This document shows, piece after piece, positions 1 to 8,571 of a stretch of 64,000 nucleotides of DNA; position 1 is the first letter of the stretch; every line of letters begins with the position of its first letter. The notes beneath the pieces are model-generated. The model did no database searches and was not told where the DNA came from. It was given only the letters and a program-made list of their open reading frames with translations. The DNA comes from Proteiniphilum propionicum (lineage in GTDB: Bacteria; Bacteroidota; Bacteroidia; Bacteroidales; Dysgonomonadaceae), in assembly GCF_022267555.1 (NCBI RefSeq), contig NZ_CP073586.1, positions 1 through 64,000 on the forward strand. The letters are read 5' to 3'. Position numbers and translations under genes: made by a program.

Positions 1-5
1 ATTCT

Positions 6-1214
6 ATGCAAAATACGATTAAGGCGAAGTTATCCGCCATGATGTTCTTCCAGTTCTTTATTCAAGGTTCTTGGTACGTGACCATGGGAACCTATTTAGG
101 AAGGACCCTCAACTTTTCCGGAGTTCAAATCGGCCTGGCATACAGCACCGCTGCTATTGCCGCAATTATATCTCCTGTCATTGTGGGAATGATTGCCGAT
201 AGGTTCTTTTCGGCTAACAGAGTTTTAGCATTTCTGAATGTGTTAGGGGCTTTTCTATTGTTTTGGCTTACGAAGGTTCAAACTTTTTCTTTATTTTTCC
301 CAATTCTGCTTTTCTACAGCATTTGCTTCATGCCGACCATGTCATTGACCAATTCAATATCATTTGCAAACCTGATTGACCCTGCGAAAGAATTTTCAAG
401 AATCCGCCTGTTCGGATCCTTCGGCTGGATAGGAGCAGGATTACTAATAAGTGCATTAGATCTTGAGATTTATTCAACTCCGTTTCTAATAGGTGCAGGG
501 GTATCATTGCTGGCAGGTTTATTTGCGTTGATATTGCCTTATCGTGCGCCTGTTCAAGCAACACAGAAGATAACAATCGGACAAATGCTAGGGTTCAACG
601 CGTTTAAGCTTATAAAAGATAGATCGTTTTTAGTACTCTTGGCCTTTTCCGCACTGACTTGTATTCCACTTGCTTTCTATGATTCTTTCACCAATCTTTT
701 TATTGTCAATGTTGGTATCAGTAATGCAGCGGCAGCCATGAGCCTGGGACAGGTTGCAGAAGTGGTTTTTCTTTTTGCTTTCCCGCTGATTTTTATCAAG
801 TTGCGTTACAAGGGAAGTATTATAGCTGCTATTGTAGCTTGGATGTTGATGTACGGATCATTTGCGCTGGGTGCGCATACGGGTAAAACCGGATTTATCT
901 ATGCCGTATTACCCCTTCACGGATTTTGTTTTACCTTTTTCTTTGTTGCAGGCCAACTCTATGTAGATGAAAAAGCTCCGTCATCACTGAGGAATGCAGC
1001 ACAGGGACTGATTGCCTTTGCAACCTACGGGGTAGGAAAATATCTTGGAACGTTGGTCGCCGGAAATGTAGTGGATCAGTATACCACTCAAGGGGTGCAT
1101 GATTGGGTATCTGTCTGGACTGTTCCTTTTGTGATGGCTGTCATTATTCTTGTTGGATTCGTTTCTTTATTTCGCGAAAATCTTAATACAGGGAGTGAAA
1201 CGGGGAATACGTAG
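6..1214 (+). CDS. MFS nucleoside/sugar permease (NupG-like)
   Basis: A 402-residue integral membrane protein made almost entirely of hydrophobic helices, consistent with the 12-helix fold of major facilitator transporters. The N-terminal segment (FFQFFIQGSWYVTMGTYLG, from about residue 15) is typical of the nucleoside:H+ symporter subfamily found in Bacteroidetes sugar-catabolic clusters. It should import a nucleoside or sugar derivative across the inner membrane with protons; the substrate cannot be read from sequence. Two oxidoreductase genes follow on the same strand, which suggests their substrate is what is imported (inference). The ATG lies 5 nt from the window edge and fits the family start, so the gene is probably complete. 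Confidence 0.8.
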   Translation: MQNTIKAKLSAMMFFQFFIQGSWYVTMGTYLGRTLNFSGVQIGLAYSTAAIAAIISPVIVGMIADRFFSANRVLAFLNVLGAFLLFWLTKVQTFSLFFPILLFYSICFMPTMSLTNSISFANLIDPAKEFSRIRLFGSFGWIGAGLLISALDLEIYSTPFLIGAGVSLLAGLFALILPYRAPVQATQKITIGQMLGFNAFKLIKDRSFLVLLAFSALTCIPLAFYDSFTNLFIVNVGISNAAAAMSLGQVAEVVFLFAFPLIFIKLRYKGSIIAAIVAWMLMYGSFALGAHTGKTGFIYAVLPLHGFCFTFFFVAGQLYVDEKAPSSLRNAAQGLIAFATYGVGKYLGTLVAGNVVDQYTTQGVHDWVSVWTVPFVMAVIILVGFVSLFRENLNTGSETGNT

Positions 1215-1316
1215 CCTTAGGGAATATAGGAAATGGCATATTTGTAATATGCGGGGACTTTTTTGTTGAACTGTTGGAGTTGATAAGTTGTCAAATAATT
1301 TAAATTCAGAAATATT

Positions 1317-2483
1317 ATGAAACGAAAGAAATTAAAAATGGGTATGGTTGGCGGAGGAAGTGATGCCTTTATAGGAGCCATACACCGCCGCGCAGCCTTT
1401 ATGGACAACTATATTGAGCTGGTCTGTGGCTGTTTTAGTGTTAATCCTGAAATCTCCAGAAGTTCAGGCAGGGAATATTTTCTCCCGGATCATCGGATTT
1501 ACGATTCCTACCAGGAGATGTTCGAGAAAGAAATGGAACTGCCTGTCGAGGAGCGGATGGATTTTGTAACCATAGTCACACCGAACAAGTGGCATTTTGA
1601 GCCTGCAATGATGGCATTGGAAAGAGGGTTTCACGTGGTTATAGACAAACCGATGACCTTTTCACTGGAAGAAGCCCTCAAGCTGAAAGAGAAGGTTGAG
1701 GAGACAGGACTGGTCCTGGCATTGACCCATGTCTACTCAGGATACCCGGCAGTCAAGGAGGCTAAAGCAAGGATTGCCGGCGGAGAACTGGGTAAGTTGC
1801 GTAAAGTATACGTGGAGTATACCCAGGGGTGGCTTTCGCAACGCATAGAGTTGCAGGGAGGGAATAATGCCGGCTGGAGGACAAATCCAAAGACCACGGG
1901 CAAGGCCGGTTGCATGGGCGACATAGGAACGCATGCCTGGCATCTGGCTGAATACGTTACCGGCCTGAAAGTGCTGGAGGTGTGCGCCGATCTGCAAACG
2001 TACGTGGAGGGACGCCTGGTGGACGACGACGGGGCATCCCTGCTGCGAATGGAAAAGGGAGTTACCGGAGTATTGATGGCTACCCAGATCGCCACCGGCG
2101 AAGCGAACAATATCCGTCTTCGTGTGTATGGCGATAAAGGCGGATTGGAGTGGAGACAGATGGATTCGAACAGGTTGACCCTGAGGTGGGGGGATAAGCC
2201 CGCTGAAGAGCTGTATATGGGTAATAATGAATTTATAAGCAAACTGGCTAAATGGAATACCCGCACGCCTGCCGGCCATCCCGAAGGTTTCATTGAAGCC
2301 TTTGCCAATATTTACCGCAATTTTGCCCTGGCCGTCATGGCCGCAGAAAGCGGAGACAATCCGGATGAACTGATTACCGACTTCCCTAACGTCTATGACG
2401 GGGTAAGGGGAATGCAATTCGTAGAAATGATGGTACAATCAGGGAGCGATAATAATACAAAATGGCAGAAATGGATTGAATAG
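1317..2483 (+). CDS. Gfo/Idh/MocA family oxidoreductase (cytosolic)
   Basis: A 388-residue NAD(P)-dependent dehydrogenase of the Gfo/Idh/MocA family. The N-terminal Rossmann fold carries a glycine-rich nucleotide motif (GMVGGGSDAF, residues 9-18). The family lysine motif appears as DKPM near residue 110, and GDIGTHAWHLAEY near residue 200 matches the catalytic aspartate/histidine region of inositol and sugar dehydrogenases. There is no signal peptide, so it acts in the cytoplasm, unlike its neighbour. It lies 102 nt after the permease and 72 nt before the next oxidoreductase, in one orientation, suggesting a small catabolic operon. The substrate is probably a sugar, inositol or derivative; it is not determined. 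Confidence 0.85.
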   Translation: MKRKKLKMGMVGGGSDAFIGAIHRRAAFMDNYIELVCGCFSVNPEISRSSGREYFLPDHRIYDSYQEMFEKEMELPVEERMDFVTIVTPNKWHFEPAMMALERGFHVVIDKPMTFSLEEALKLKEKVEETGLVLALTHVYSGYPAVKEAKARIAGGELGKLRKVYVEYTQGWLSQRIELQGGNNAGWRTNPKTTGKAGCMGDIGTHAWHLAEYVTGLKVLEVCADLQTYVEGRLVDDDGASLLRMEKGVTGVLMATQIATGEANNIRLRVYGDKGGLEWRQMDSNRLTLRWGDKPAEELYMGNNEFISKLAKWNTRTPAGHPEGFIEAFANIYRNFALAVMAAESGDNPDELITDFPNVYDGVRGMQFVEMMVQSGSDNNTKWQKWIE

Positions 2484-2555
2484 CTAGTATTCAGGATTGT
2501 TATTTCAAAATTTAACGTGGTTAAATAAATGATACATACCAAACAATAATTAAAA

Positions 2556-3941
2556 ATGAAAAAAGAGGATAATGTAACTAGAAGATCATTTCTGAAAGCT
2601 TCTGCAGTAGCAGGAGCCGTAGGGGTAATCGGCACAGGATCGGCAGGATTTCTAACATCCTGTAGTGGAGGAACTGAAAAAAGCAAAGGTGGCAGTGTTC
2701 CTTTAAAAGAACCAGGGAGCTATTATATTCCCGATCTGCCTGATCTGGCCGCTGATGGTAAAGAGCTTAAAGCCGGTGTTGTAGGTTGTGGAGGACGAGG
2801 TTCCGGAGCAGCAATGAACTTTTTGAATGCTGCCAACGGTTTAACTATTGTGGCATTAGGTGATGTTTTTCAGGACAGGGTGGACGGACTGGCAGAAAAG
2901 CTTAAGAACGAGAAAAATATTGATATACCTTCCGATAAACGATTTGTCGGCCTTGATGCATATAAACAGGTTATAGACAGCGATATTGATGTGCTTATCG
3001 ACTGTACGCCTCCATTTTTTCGTGCAGAGCATTTCAAATATGCAGTAGAGAAAAGCAAACATTGCTTTCTCGAGAAGCCAATATGTGTAGATTCTGTTGG
3101 CTATCGTACAATAGTGGCAGCGGCTAAACAGGCGAGGGCAAAGAACCTTAGGGTTGTTACCGGAACTCAGCGGCACCACCAGCGCAGTTATGTTGAGTCA
3201 TTCAAACAAATCATGAACGGCGCCATAGGAGAAATTACCGGTGGTGTTGTATATTGGAACCAGAACATGTTGTGGTATCGCGACCGCCAGCCCGGCTGGA
3301 GCGATTTTGAATATATGGTGCGCGACTGGGTTAACTGGAAATGGTTGTCTGGCGATCATATTGTGGAACAGCATGTACATAACATCGACGTGTTTACCTG
3401 GTTCTCCGGCCTGAAACCTGTCAGTGCAGTCGGTTTCGGATCGCGTCAACGCCGTATAACGGGAGACCAGTACGATAACTTCAGCATCGACTTCACAATG
3501 GAGAACGGGGTGCACCTGCACAGTATGTGCCGCCAGATCGATGGCTGTGCCAACAATGTTAGCGAGTTTATCCAGGGAACTAAAGGTTCGTGGTCAAGTG
3601 ACGGCGGTCATGTTATCAAAGACCTCGAGGGGAACGTTATCTGGCAATACGACGGTGAAGCTGAGAAAGCCGAGTTCCAGCAGACCGATCCATATACACT
3701 AGAACATGTGAACCTGATAAACTGCATACGTGGGAACAATCCCATTGAGCAGGCATCAGAGACAGCCATATCGAATATGGCGGCAATCATGGGTCGCGAG
3801 TCGGCATATACAGGGCAGATGGTTACCTGGGATGCCATGACTGCGGCACCGCTCGATTATACCCCTGCCGACCTGAATATCGGTAAAATGGAAATGAAGG
3901 GGTTCTCGGTTCCTGTACCGGGAAGTGATCAGAGGAAATAA
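2556..3941 (+). CDS. Tat-exported Gfo/Idh/MocA oxidoreductase, probable lipoprotein
   Basis: A 461-residue member of the Gfo/Idh/MocA family with a twin-arginine signal (TRRSFLKAS, residues 8-16), a hydrophobic stretch and a lipobox-like LTSC with cysteine 36. It is therefore probably folded with its cofactor in the cytoplasm, exported by Tat and lipid-anchored. A glycine-rich Rossmann motif (VVGCGGRGSG) lies near residue 75, EKP near residue 172, and a histidine-rich GDHIVEQHVHNID segment near residue 265, typical of the exported branch. Some relatives are GH109 glycosidases that use NAD in a redox mechanism, so a glycosidase role is possible. It is the last gene of the group that starts with the permease. 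Confidence 0.83.
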   Translation: MKKEDNVTRRSFLKASAVAGAVGVIGTGSAGFLTSCSGGTEKSKGGSVPLKEPGSYYIPDLPDLAADGKELKAGVVGCGGRGSGAAMNFLNAANGLTIVALGDVFQDRVDGLAEKLKNEKNIDIPSDKRFVGLDAYKQVIDSDIDVLIDCTPPFFRAEHFKYAVEKSKHCFLEKPICVDSVGYRTIVAAAKQARAKNLRVVTGTQRHHQRSYVESFKQIMNGAIGEITGGVVYWNQNMLWYRDRQPGWSDFEYMVRDWVNWKWLSGDHIVEQHVHNIDVFTWFSGLKPVSAVGFGSRQRRITGDQYDNFSIDFTMENGVHLHSMCRQIDGCANNVSEFIQGTKGSWSSDGGHVIKDLEGNVIWQYDGEAEKAEFQQTDPYTLEHVNLINCIRGNNPIEQASETAISNMAAIMGRESAYTGQMVTWDAMTAAPLDYTPADLNIGKMEMKGFSVPVPGSDQRK

Positions 3942-4383
3942 TAACCTCATTGATAATTATTGGCTGTTTGCAGTTGAAAATGTAATTATAGATCAATAAA
4001 TGTTAAGTACCCAATTAATTCGAAGTAAATTCAATAAAATAATTACTTAAAATAACTAAAATTGACATAGATAGAAGAACTTTCATAAAGGTCAAGTTCG
4101 CTTTCAAACGACGGCAATTTTAAACTCAGAGGTAAACGATCTAAAACACATATTCATATTCAATGTAATATAAGTAATCGTATTTGATATTTTGATTTTT
4201 ACGGAGCAGACTGATTAATAAAAGCAGTATAACTTACAAATCACGCCGTGCCAGTTAATAATAACTTTACATATTATTTACCACCGTACACATCAAAAGT
4301 ATATTTTTTTCGCTTTTTTATTAAGATTGCTTTGAATTATGGAGTAGAAACATTATTTTCGTGCTGCATAATTATTCTTTGAT
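3942..4383. other. AT-rich intergenic region without a gene
   Basis: These 442 bases are strongly AT-rich and contain no convincing reading frame on either strand. A TAnnTTTG-like box (TACTTTTG) occurs on the minus strand at 4301-4294, without a good partner box or a downstream gene. The composition differs from the flanking metabolic genes and forms the left edge of the accessory patch around the ATPase. Confidence 0.5.
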
Positions 4384-5742
4384 ATGAAATTTGTAAACAG
4401 AATAGAAGAACAAGAGCGGCTCTCGGCATCTATAAACAGTCAATCTCCATCCTTTGTGGTAGTATATGGAAGACGGCGCATCGGAAAGTCAACGTTGATA
4501 AAAAAAGTGCTTTCCCCTGCCGACGTCTATTACATGGCAGATCAAACAGAGCGGGCGCACCAAATTGAATTGTTGGCGAAAGAAATCGGCATGCGGTTTG
4601 AAGGTTTTGACCGAGCTATATACCCGGATTGGGAAGCGTTGTTCGATGGATTAAATCATCGGGCAACAAATCGATTTACATTGTGCTTGGATGAATTTCC
4701 ATATTTAGCAAAAAGTTCGCCCGAACTGCCCTCGCTGCTCCAAAAAATAATTGATGCAAAAACGCTCAAATACAATATTATTATTTGTGGTTCATCACAA
4801 CAGTTAATGCAAGGATTGGCACTTGACAGCACATCGCCTCTTTATGGGCGTGCCAATCAAGTTCTAAAGATCTTACCCATCGGTATTACATATCTTCATG
4901 AGTTATTGGATGGTACGCCCATTGGAACTGTTGAAGAATATTCCGTGTGGGGCGGCGTACCAAGATATTGGGAAATCCGCTTACAAAGCAACTCGTTGCA
5001 GGAATCAATAAGGTATAATCTGCTCAATGCGCAAGGCACGTTATATGAGGAGCCTTACCGGTTATTTATCGACGATATGCGCGATATTGTACAAGCATCT
5101 ACACTGCTGTCACTTATCGGAAACGGCGCAAACCGGATTTCAGAAATTGCCGCAAGGGCAAATAAGCCTGCCACAAGCCTTTCCGGGCCGTTAGACAGGT
5201 TGATTACACTGGGCTATATTGAACGTGAAATACCACACGGAGACAATCCCAAAAAAAGCAAAAAAGGACTCTACAAAGTAGCTGACCCATTTATGAATTT
5301 TTATTTCCGATTTGTTGTTCCCAACCGTTCGTTAATTGAATTGGGACGTACCGATGTCGTGATGGAAGAGATTTCGGCACGTTTTAACAGTTATGTATCT
5401 TGGCATTGGGAAAACCTTTGCCGTAAAGCAATCAGCGGACAAGTATTCAAAGGAAAACGCTACGGATTGGCATCACGATGGTGGGGAAGCATTTCACGCG
5501 ATGAACAAATGGAATTTGACGTAGTTTCCGAATCAACCGATGGCAAAAGTCTGCTCGTGGGAGAATGCAAGTGGTCGGACAATGAGAATACCGAATATCT
5601 GTTTAAAACCATCAAAGAGAAAGTACAGAAAACCCATTTAGTCAAAAATAAAGAGGTTATTCCTGTGCTTTTCCTGAAAAGCAACAAAAAATCAGGTGAG
5701 AATATTTTCACACCCGAGCAGATTTTTGAATTGCTTAAATGA
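4384..5742 (+). CDS. AAA ATPase with C-terminal DUF234-type nuclease-like domain
   Basis: A 452-residue predicted ATPase of the family called archaeal-type or DUF234 AAA proteins. Residues 28-38 hold a Walker A motif (YGRRRIGKSTL), CLDEFPYL is the Walker B, and the following CGSSQQLMQG is a sensor-like strand. A winged-helix region follows (NRISEIAARANKPATSLS). The C-terminal third carries EFDVV followed by GECKW, the D...ExK pattern of PD-(D/E)XK nuclease folds. Biological roles of the family are mostly unknown; toxin or mobile-element connections have been suggested for relatives. The gene stands alone between AT-rich stretches and beside a gene relict, so it is probably a transferred accessory gene (inference). 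The start agrees with the usual family N-terminus. Confidence 0.8.
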   Translation: MKFVNRIEEQERLSASINSQSPSFVVVYGRRRIGKSTLIKKVLSPADVYYMADQTERAHQIELLAKEIGMRFEGFDRAIYPDWEALFDGLNHRATNRFTLCLDEFPYLAKSSPELPSLLQKIIDAKTLKYNIIICGSSQQLMQGLALDSTSPLYGRANQVLKILPIGITYLHELLDGTPIGTVEEYSVWGGVPRYWEIRLQSNSLQESIRYNLLNAQGTLYEEPYRLFIDDMRDIVQASTLLSLIGNGANRISEIAARANKPATSLSGPLDRLITLGYIEREIPHGDNPKKSKKGLYKVADPFMNFYFRFVVPNRSLIELGRTDVVMEEISARFNSYVSWHWENLCRKAISGQVFKGKRYGLASRWWGSISRDEQMEFDVVSESTDGKSLLVGECKWSDNENTEYLFKTIKEKVQKTHLVKNKEVIPVLFLKSNKKSGENIFTPEQIFELLK

Positions 5743-5812
5743 TGTAAATTCATTCTATTGTTAGAGCCTTCGTCTCGACTTTTTATCCGTCAAAAGCCGG
5801 ATAGTAATTTTC

Positions 5813-5941
5813 TTACAACAACCGGTTAATGTCGGATGCCTTATAAAGAATTTTTCCGTCTAGTTTGATAACCTGAAATCCCGTTCTTTTGTAACCATAT
5901 TGTTCGAGAAAAACAAGGGTTTGACAATTTTTCACTATATA
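5813..5941 (-). pseudogene. Relict 3' end of a probable HTH_17/MerR-like DNA-binding protein
   Basis: Reading the minus strand from 5941 to the stop at 5815-5813 gives about 42 codons with protein-like content, including GYKRTGFQVIK, LDGKILYKASDI and NRLL before the stop. The ending (short basic strand, then GK-hydrophobic-Y-K-ASDI and a terminal leucine helix) resembles the C-terminus of small helix-turn-helix proteins common on Bacteroidetes mobile elements. An in-frame TGA at 5944-5942 ends the frame and no ATG is present, so the N-terminal part with the recognition helix is gone. It is probably the remains of an integrated element. The family assignment was made by eye and is uncertain. 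Confidence 0.4.
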
Positions 5942-6017
5942 TCAACAGAATAGATATATTTTCAAATTATCTGGTTAGAAAATGCAGGAATTTCGGCATT
6001 AAAAATCCAATAAAATT

Positions 6018-6057
6018 AAAGAGGGTGAAATCACTTTGTATGCGATTCACCCTCTTT
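6018..6057 (-). terminator. Intrinsic terminator of gdhA
   Basis: A long inverted repeat (AAAGAGGGTGAA on one side, TTCACCCTCTTTT on the other) lies about 35 nt past the gdhA stop. On the minus strand the stem is followed by a T-rich run. The rest of the 5743-6090 gap holds only the HTH relict and AT-rich sequence. Confidence 0.7.
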
Positions 6058-6090
6058 TCATGATCTTTATATTAATAGTATTGATATGTT

Positions 6091-7428
6091 TTATACTACA
6101 CCCTGTGATAACATGGCATCGGCCACTTTCATAAAACCGGCAATATTAGCACCTTTCACATAGTTTATATATTTCCCGTTTTTCCCGTGGAATATGCACT
6201 GTTCATGGATATCGCTCATTATCTGGTGTAACCATCGGTCCACCTCCTCGTTGCTCCATGAGATATGCATGGCATTCTGAGTCATCTCAAGCCCCGAACA
6301 TGCCACACCACCCGCATTAACTGCTTTCCCGGGTGCAAAAAGCATTTGATTCTCAAGAAAGAATTCTACCGCCTCGGCAGTACAACCCATATTCGAGACC
6401 TCTGCAACAATAGTAACACCATTATCTTTCAAACGTTTTGCATCTTCCAGATTCAACTCGTTCTGAATAGCACAAGGCAGAGCGATATCTACTTTACGTT
6501 CCCATGGCTTTTTGCCGGGATAGAATGTTGCACCGGAAAACTCATCGGCATATGGAGCCACAATATCATTTCCTGAATTGCGTAGCTCAAGCATGAATTC
6601 AATCTTCGCAGGTGTATTAACTCCATCTCTATCGTAGATATAACCGTCTGGGCCGGAGATAGCCACGACTTTGGCACCCAGCTCAGTTGCCTTTTTCACG
6701 GCACCCCATGCTACATTTCCAAAGCCTGACACTGCAACGGTCTTCCCTTTCAAGCTGATGTTGTGGGTAGCACACATCTTCTCTACAAAATAGAGAGCCC
6801 CATATCCCGTAGCTTCCGGACGTAATCGCGAACCACCAAACGACATCCCCTTTCCGGTAAAGGTGCCGGTATGTTCCCTTGCCAGCTTTTTATACATGCC
6901 ATACATGTAGCCCACTTCACGCGCTCCAACGCCGATATCTCCCGCAGGGACATCGGTGTCAGGGCCGATATTGCGCCACAACTCCATCACAAAAGACTGG
7001 CAAAAACGCATGATCTCAGATTGTGAACGCCCTTTTGGAGAAAAGTCCGCCCCACCCTTGCCGCCGCCCATTGGTAACGTGGTAAGTGCATTCTTGAAGG
7101 TCTGTTCAAATCCCAAAAATTTCAGTGAAGAAAGTGTAACTGAGGGGTGAAAACGAATACCACCCTTATACGGGCCTATGGCTCCGTTAAACTGTACACG
7201 ATATCCGATATTAACATGAACTTTACCGTTATCGTCCACCCAGGGCACACTGAATGTAAACACCCTGTCGGGTTCCACGATACGTTCAATAATGCCCGCT
7301 TTTTCAAATTCAGGATGCTGGTTATACACATCCTCAATAGATATCAATACTTCTCTCACGGCTTGAAGGTACTCTGACTCGCCCGGATGTTTCGCCTCAA
7401 GTTTTGTCATTATGTCATTTACTTTCAT
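6091..7428 (-). CDS. gdhA: NADP-type glutamate dehydrogenase
   Basis: A 445-residue hexameric-type glutamate dehydrogenase that interconverts 2-oxoglutarate plus ammonia and glutamate, a main ammonia-assimilation step. Residues 119-126 show the family motif PMGGGKGG with the substrate-binding lysine, and the dinucleotide fold carries VSGFGNVAWGA. Length is normal for the class of about 445-450 residues. A perfect TAnnTTTG box lies 32 nt upstream and a strong terminator follows, so it is a single-gene transcript. NADP rather than NAD use is inferred from the subfamily. Confidence 0.95.
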   Translation of the reverse strand: MKVNDIMTKLEAKHPGESEYLQAVREVLISIEDVYNQHPEFEKAGIIERIVEPDRVFTFSVPWVDDNGKVHVNIGYRVQFNGAIGPYKGGIRFHPSVTLSSLKFLGFEQTFKNALTTLPMGGGKGGADFSPKGRSQSEIMRFCQSFVMELWRNIGPDTDVPAGDIGVGAREVGYMYGMYKKLAREHTGTFTGKGMSFGGSRLRPEATGYGALYFVEKMCATHNISLKGKTVAVSGFGNVAWGAVKKATELGAKVVAISGPDGYIYDRDGVNTPAKIEFMLELRNSGNDIVAPYADEFSGATFYPGKKPWERKVDIALPCAIQNELNLEDAKRLKDNGVTIVAEVSNMGCTAEAVEFFLENQMLFAPGKAVNAGGVACSGLEMTQNAMHISWSNEEVDRWLHQIMSDIHEQCIFHGKNGKYINYVKGANIAGFMKVADAMLSQGVV

Positions 7429-7459
7429 ATTATAGAGGTTTTTATTAGGTATTGCTTAG

Positions 7460-7467
7460 CAAAGGTA
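7460..7467 (-). promoter_or_regulatory. Promoter -7 box of gdhA
   Basis: The minus strand reads TACCTTTG, a perfect match to the Bacteroidetes TAnnTTTG box, ending 32 nt before the gdhA start codon. No clear TTTG -33 box was found at the usual spacing. Confidence 0.6.
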
Positions 7468-7545
7468 TAGATTAAATTGGAATATTGATATTTTATTGCA
7501 ACTTTTTTATAGAAAAAAAACTTTCTGTTTTTAACATATAAATGC

Positions 7546-7553
7546 TACTTTTG
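7546..7553 (+). promoter_or_regulatory. Candidate promoter -7 box for trmB
   Basis: TACTTTTG matches TAnnTTTG. If used, transcription starts near 7560 and trmB has a leader of about 240 nt, which contains the imperfect direct repeat at 7561-7703. Confidence 0.45.
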
Positions 7554-7560
7554 TGGTGCA

Positions 7561-7703
7561 CTATTTGCGTTAAGTCAAATAAACATTGTTCAAGCAAACA
7601 TGAACGATGTCTTTATGAGCAAATATCCAATTTTAGGGAACTATTGCGATAAGCTAAATAAGCATAGTCAAAGTAAACTTGGCTTACGCCCTAAAGAGCA
7701 ACT
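7561..7703 (+). repeat. Two imperfect direct repeats in the trmB leader
   Basis: A block starting CTATTTGCGTTAAG at 7561 recurs as CTATTGCGATAAG at 7641. Both run about 62 nt and end in GAGCAA; a hand alignment gives roughly 44 identities in 63 columns. The rest of the 7429-7800 gap holds only the two promoter boxes described separately. Confidence 0.45.
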
Positions 7704-7800
7704 TTTTCATTAAGCGACATACAGAAGACGAATTCATTCGGGTTGTGGTGTTGCAGAAAAACAATTAATGCAATTGAACTTTTGAATTTAAACAGTTTGA

Positions 7801-8538
7801 ATGGCAAAAAATAAACTGGCCAAATTTGCAGACATGGCCACTTATAGTAATGTATTTCAATACCCCTTCGAGGTGTTGAGAGATGAAGGTTTCCCCCTTA
7901 AGGGAGAGTGGTACACCTACTTTGGCAACAAAAATCCAATAGTCCTTGAGCTGGGCTGTGGCAAAGGTGAATATACAGTAGAGCTGGCACGTAAGTTCGC
8001 GGCAAGGAACTTTATCGGGATCGATATCAAAGGTGCCAGAATGTGGAAAGGTGCTACTTGTGCTCTGGAAGAAAACCTCACAAATGCGGCTTTTATCCGT
8101 ACCCATATTGAGTTGATAAGTTACTTTTTCAGCGAGAACGAGGTCTCGGAGATATGGATCACTTTTCCCGACCCTCAGATGAAAAAGGTTAACAAACGAC
8201 TTACCTCAACCCGATTTATGAAGGAATACAGCAGTGTATTAAATGAAGGCGGTATTATTCACCTGAAGACGGACAGCAATTTTTTATACACCTATACCAA
8301 GGCGATGATTAAAGAGAACGGTCTTGAACTTCTTTTCGAAACGGACGATCTGTACCATTCAGGCCTAAACAATGATATTCTGGAAATTCAGACTTTCTAT
8401 GAACAACAATGGCTATCGCGCGGTTTAAACATCAAATATATCAGGTTCGAATGCCCTAAAGACCGGGAATGGAGTGAACCTGATGTTGAAATTGAAAAAG
8501 ATGAGTATCGCAGTTTCGGCCGCAACGCCCGATTATAA
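7801..8538 (+). CDS. trmB: tRNA (guanine46-N7)-methyltransferase
   Basis: A 245-residue class I SAM methyltransferase that makes 7-methylguanosine at position 46 of tRNA. Motif I is LELGCGKGE (residues 49-57), and TFPDPQMKK near residues 121-129 is the family signature equivalent to FPDPW(P)KxRH. The C-terminal part keeps the tRNA-binding helix and the acidic, basic tail. Length is typical. The gene starts a same-strand run with mrp (33 nt gap). Its long upstream region suggests leader control, although housekeeping expression is the simplest expectation. Confidence 0.93.
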   Translation: MAKNKLAKFADMATYSNVFQYPFEVLRDEGFPLKGEWYTYFGNKNPIVLELGCGKGEYTVELARKFAARNFIGIDIKGARMWKGATCALEENLTNAAFIRTHIELISYFFSENEVSEIWITFPDPQMKKVNKRLTSTRFMKEYSSVLNEGGIIHLKTDSNFLYTYTKAMIKENGLELLFETDDLYHSGLNNDILEIQTFYEQQWLSRGLNIKYIRFECPKDREWSEPDVEIEKDEYRSFGRNARL

Positions 8539-8571
8539 TTATAAAAATAGCCTCAAAAGGCAAATTGAATT

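Noticed and set aside
1733-2438. Long minus-strand frames opposite the first oxidoreductase
   Set aside because: Shadows of the well-supported plus-strand gene in GC-richer sequence; no domains.
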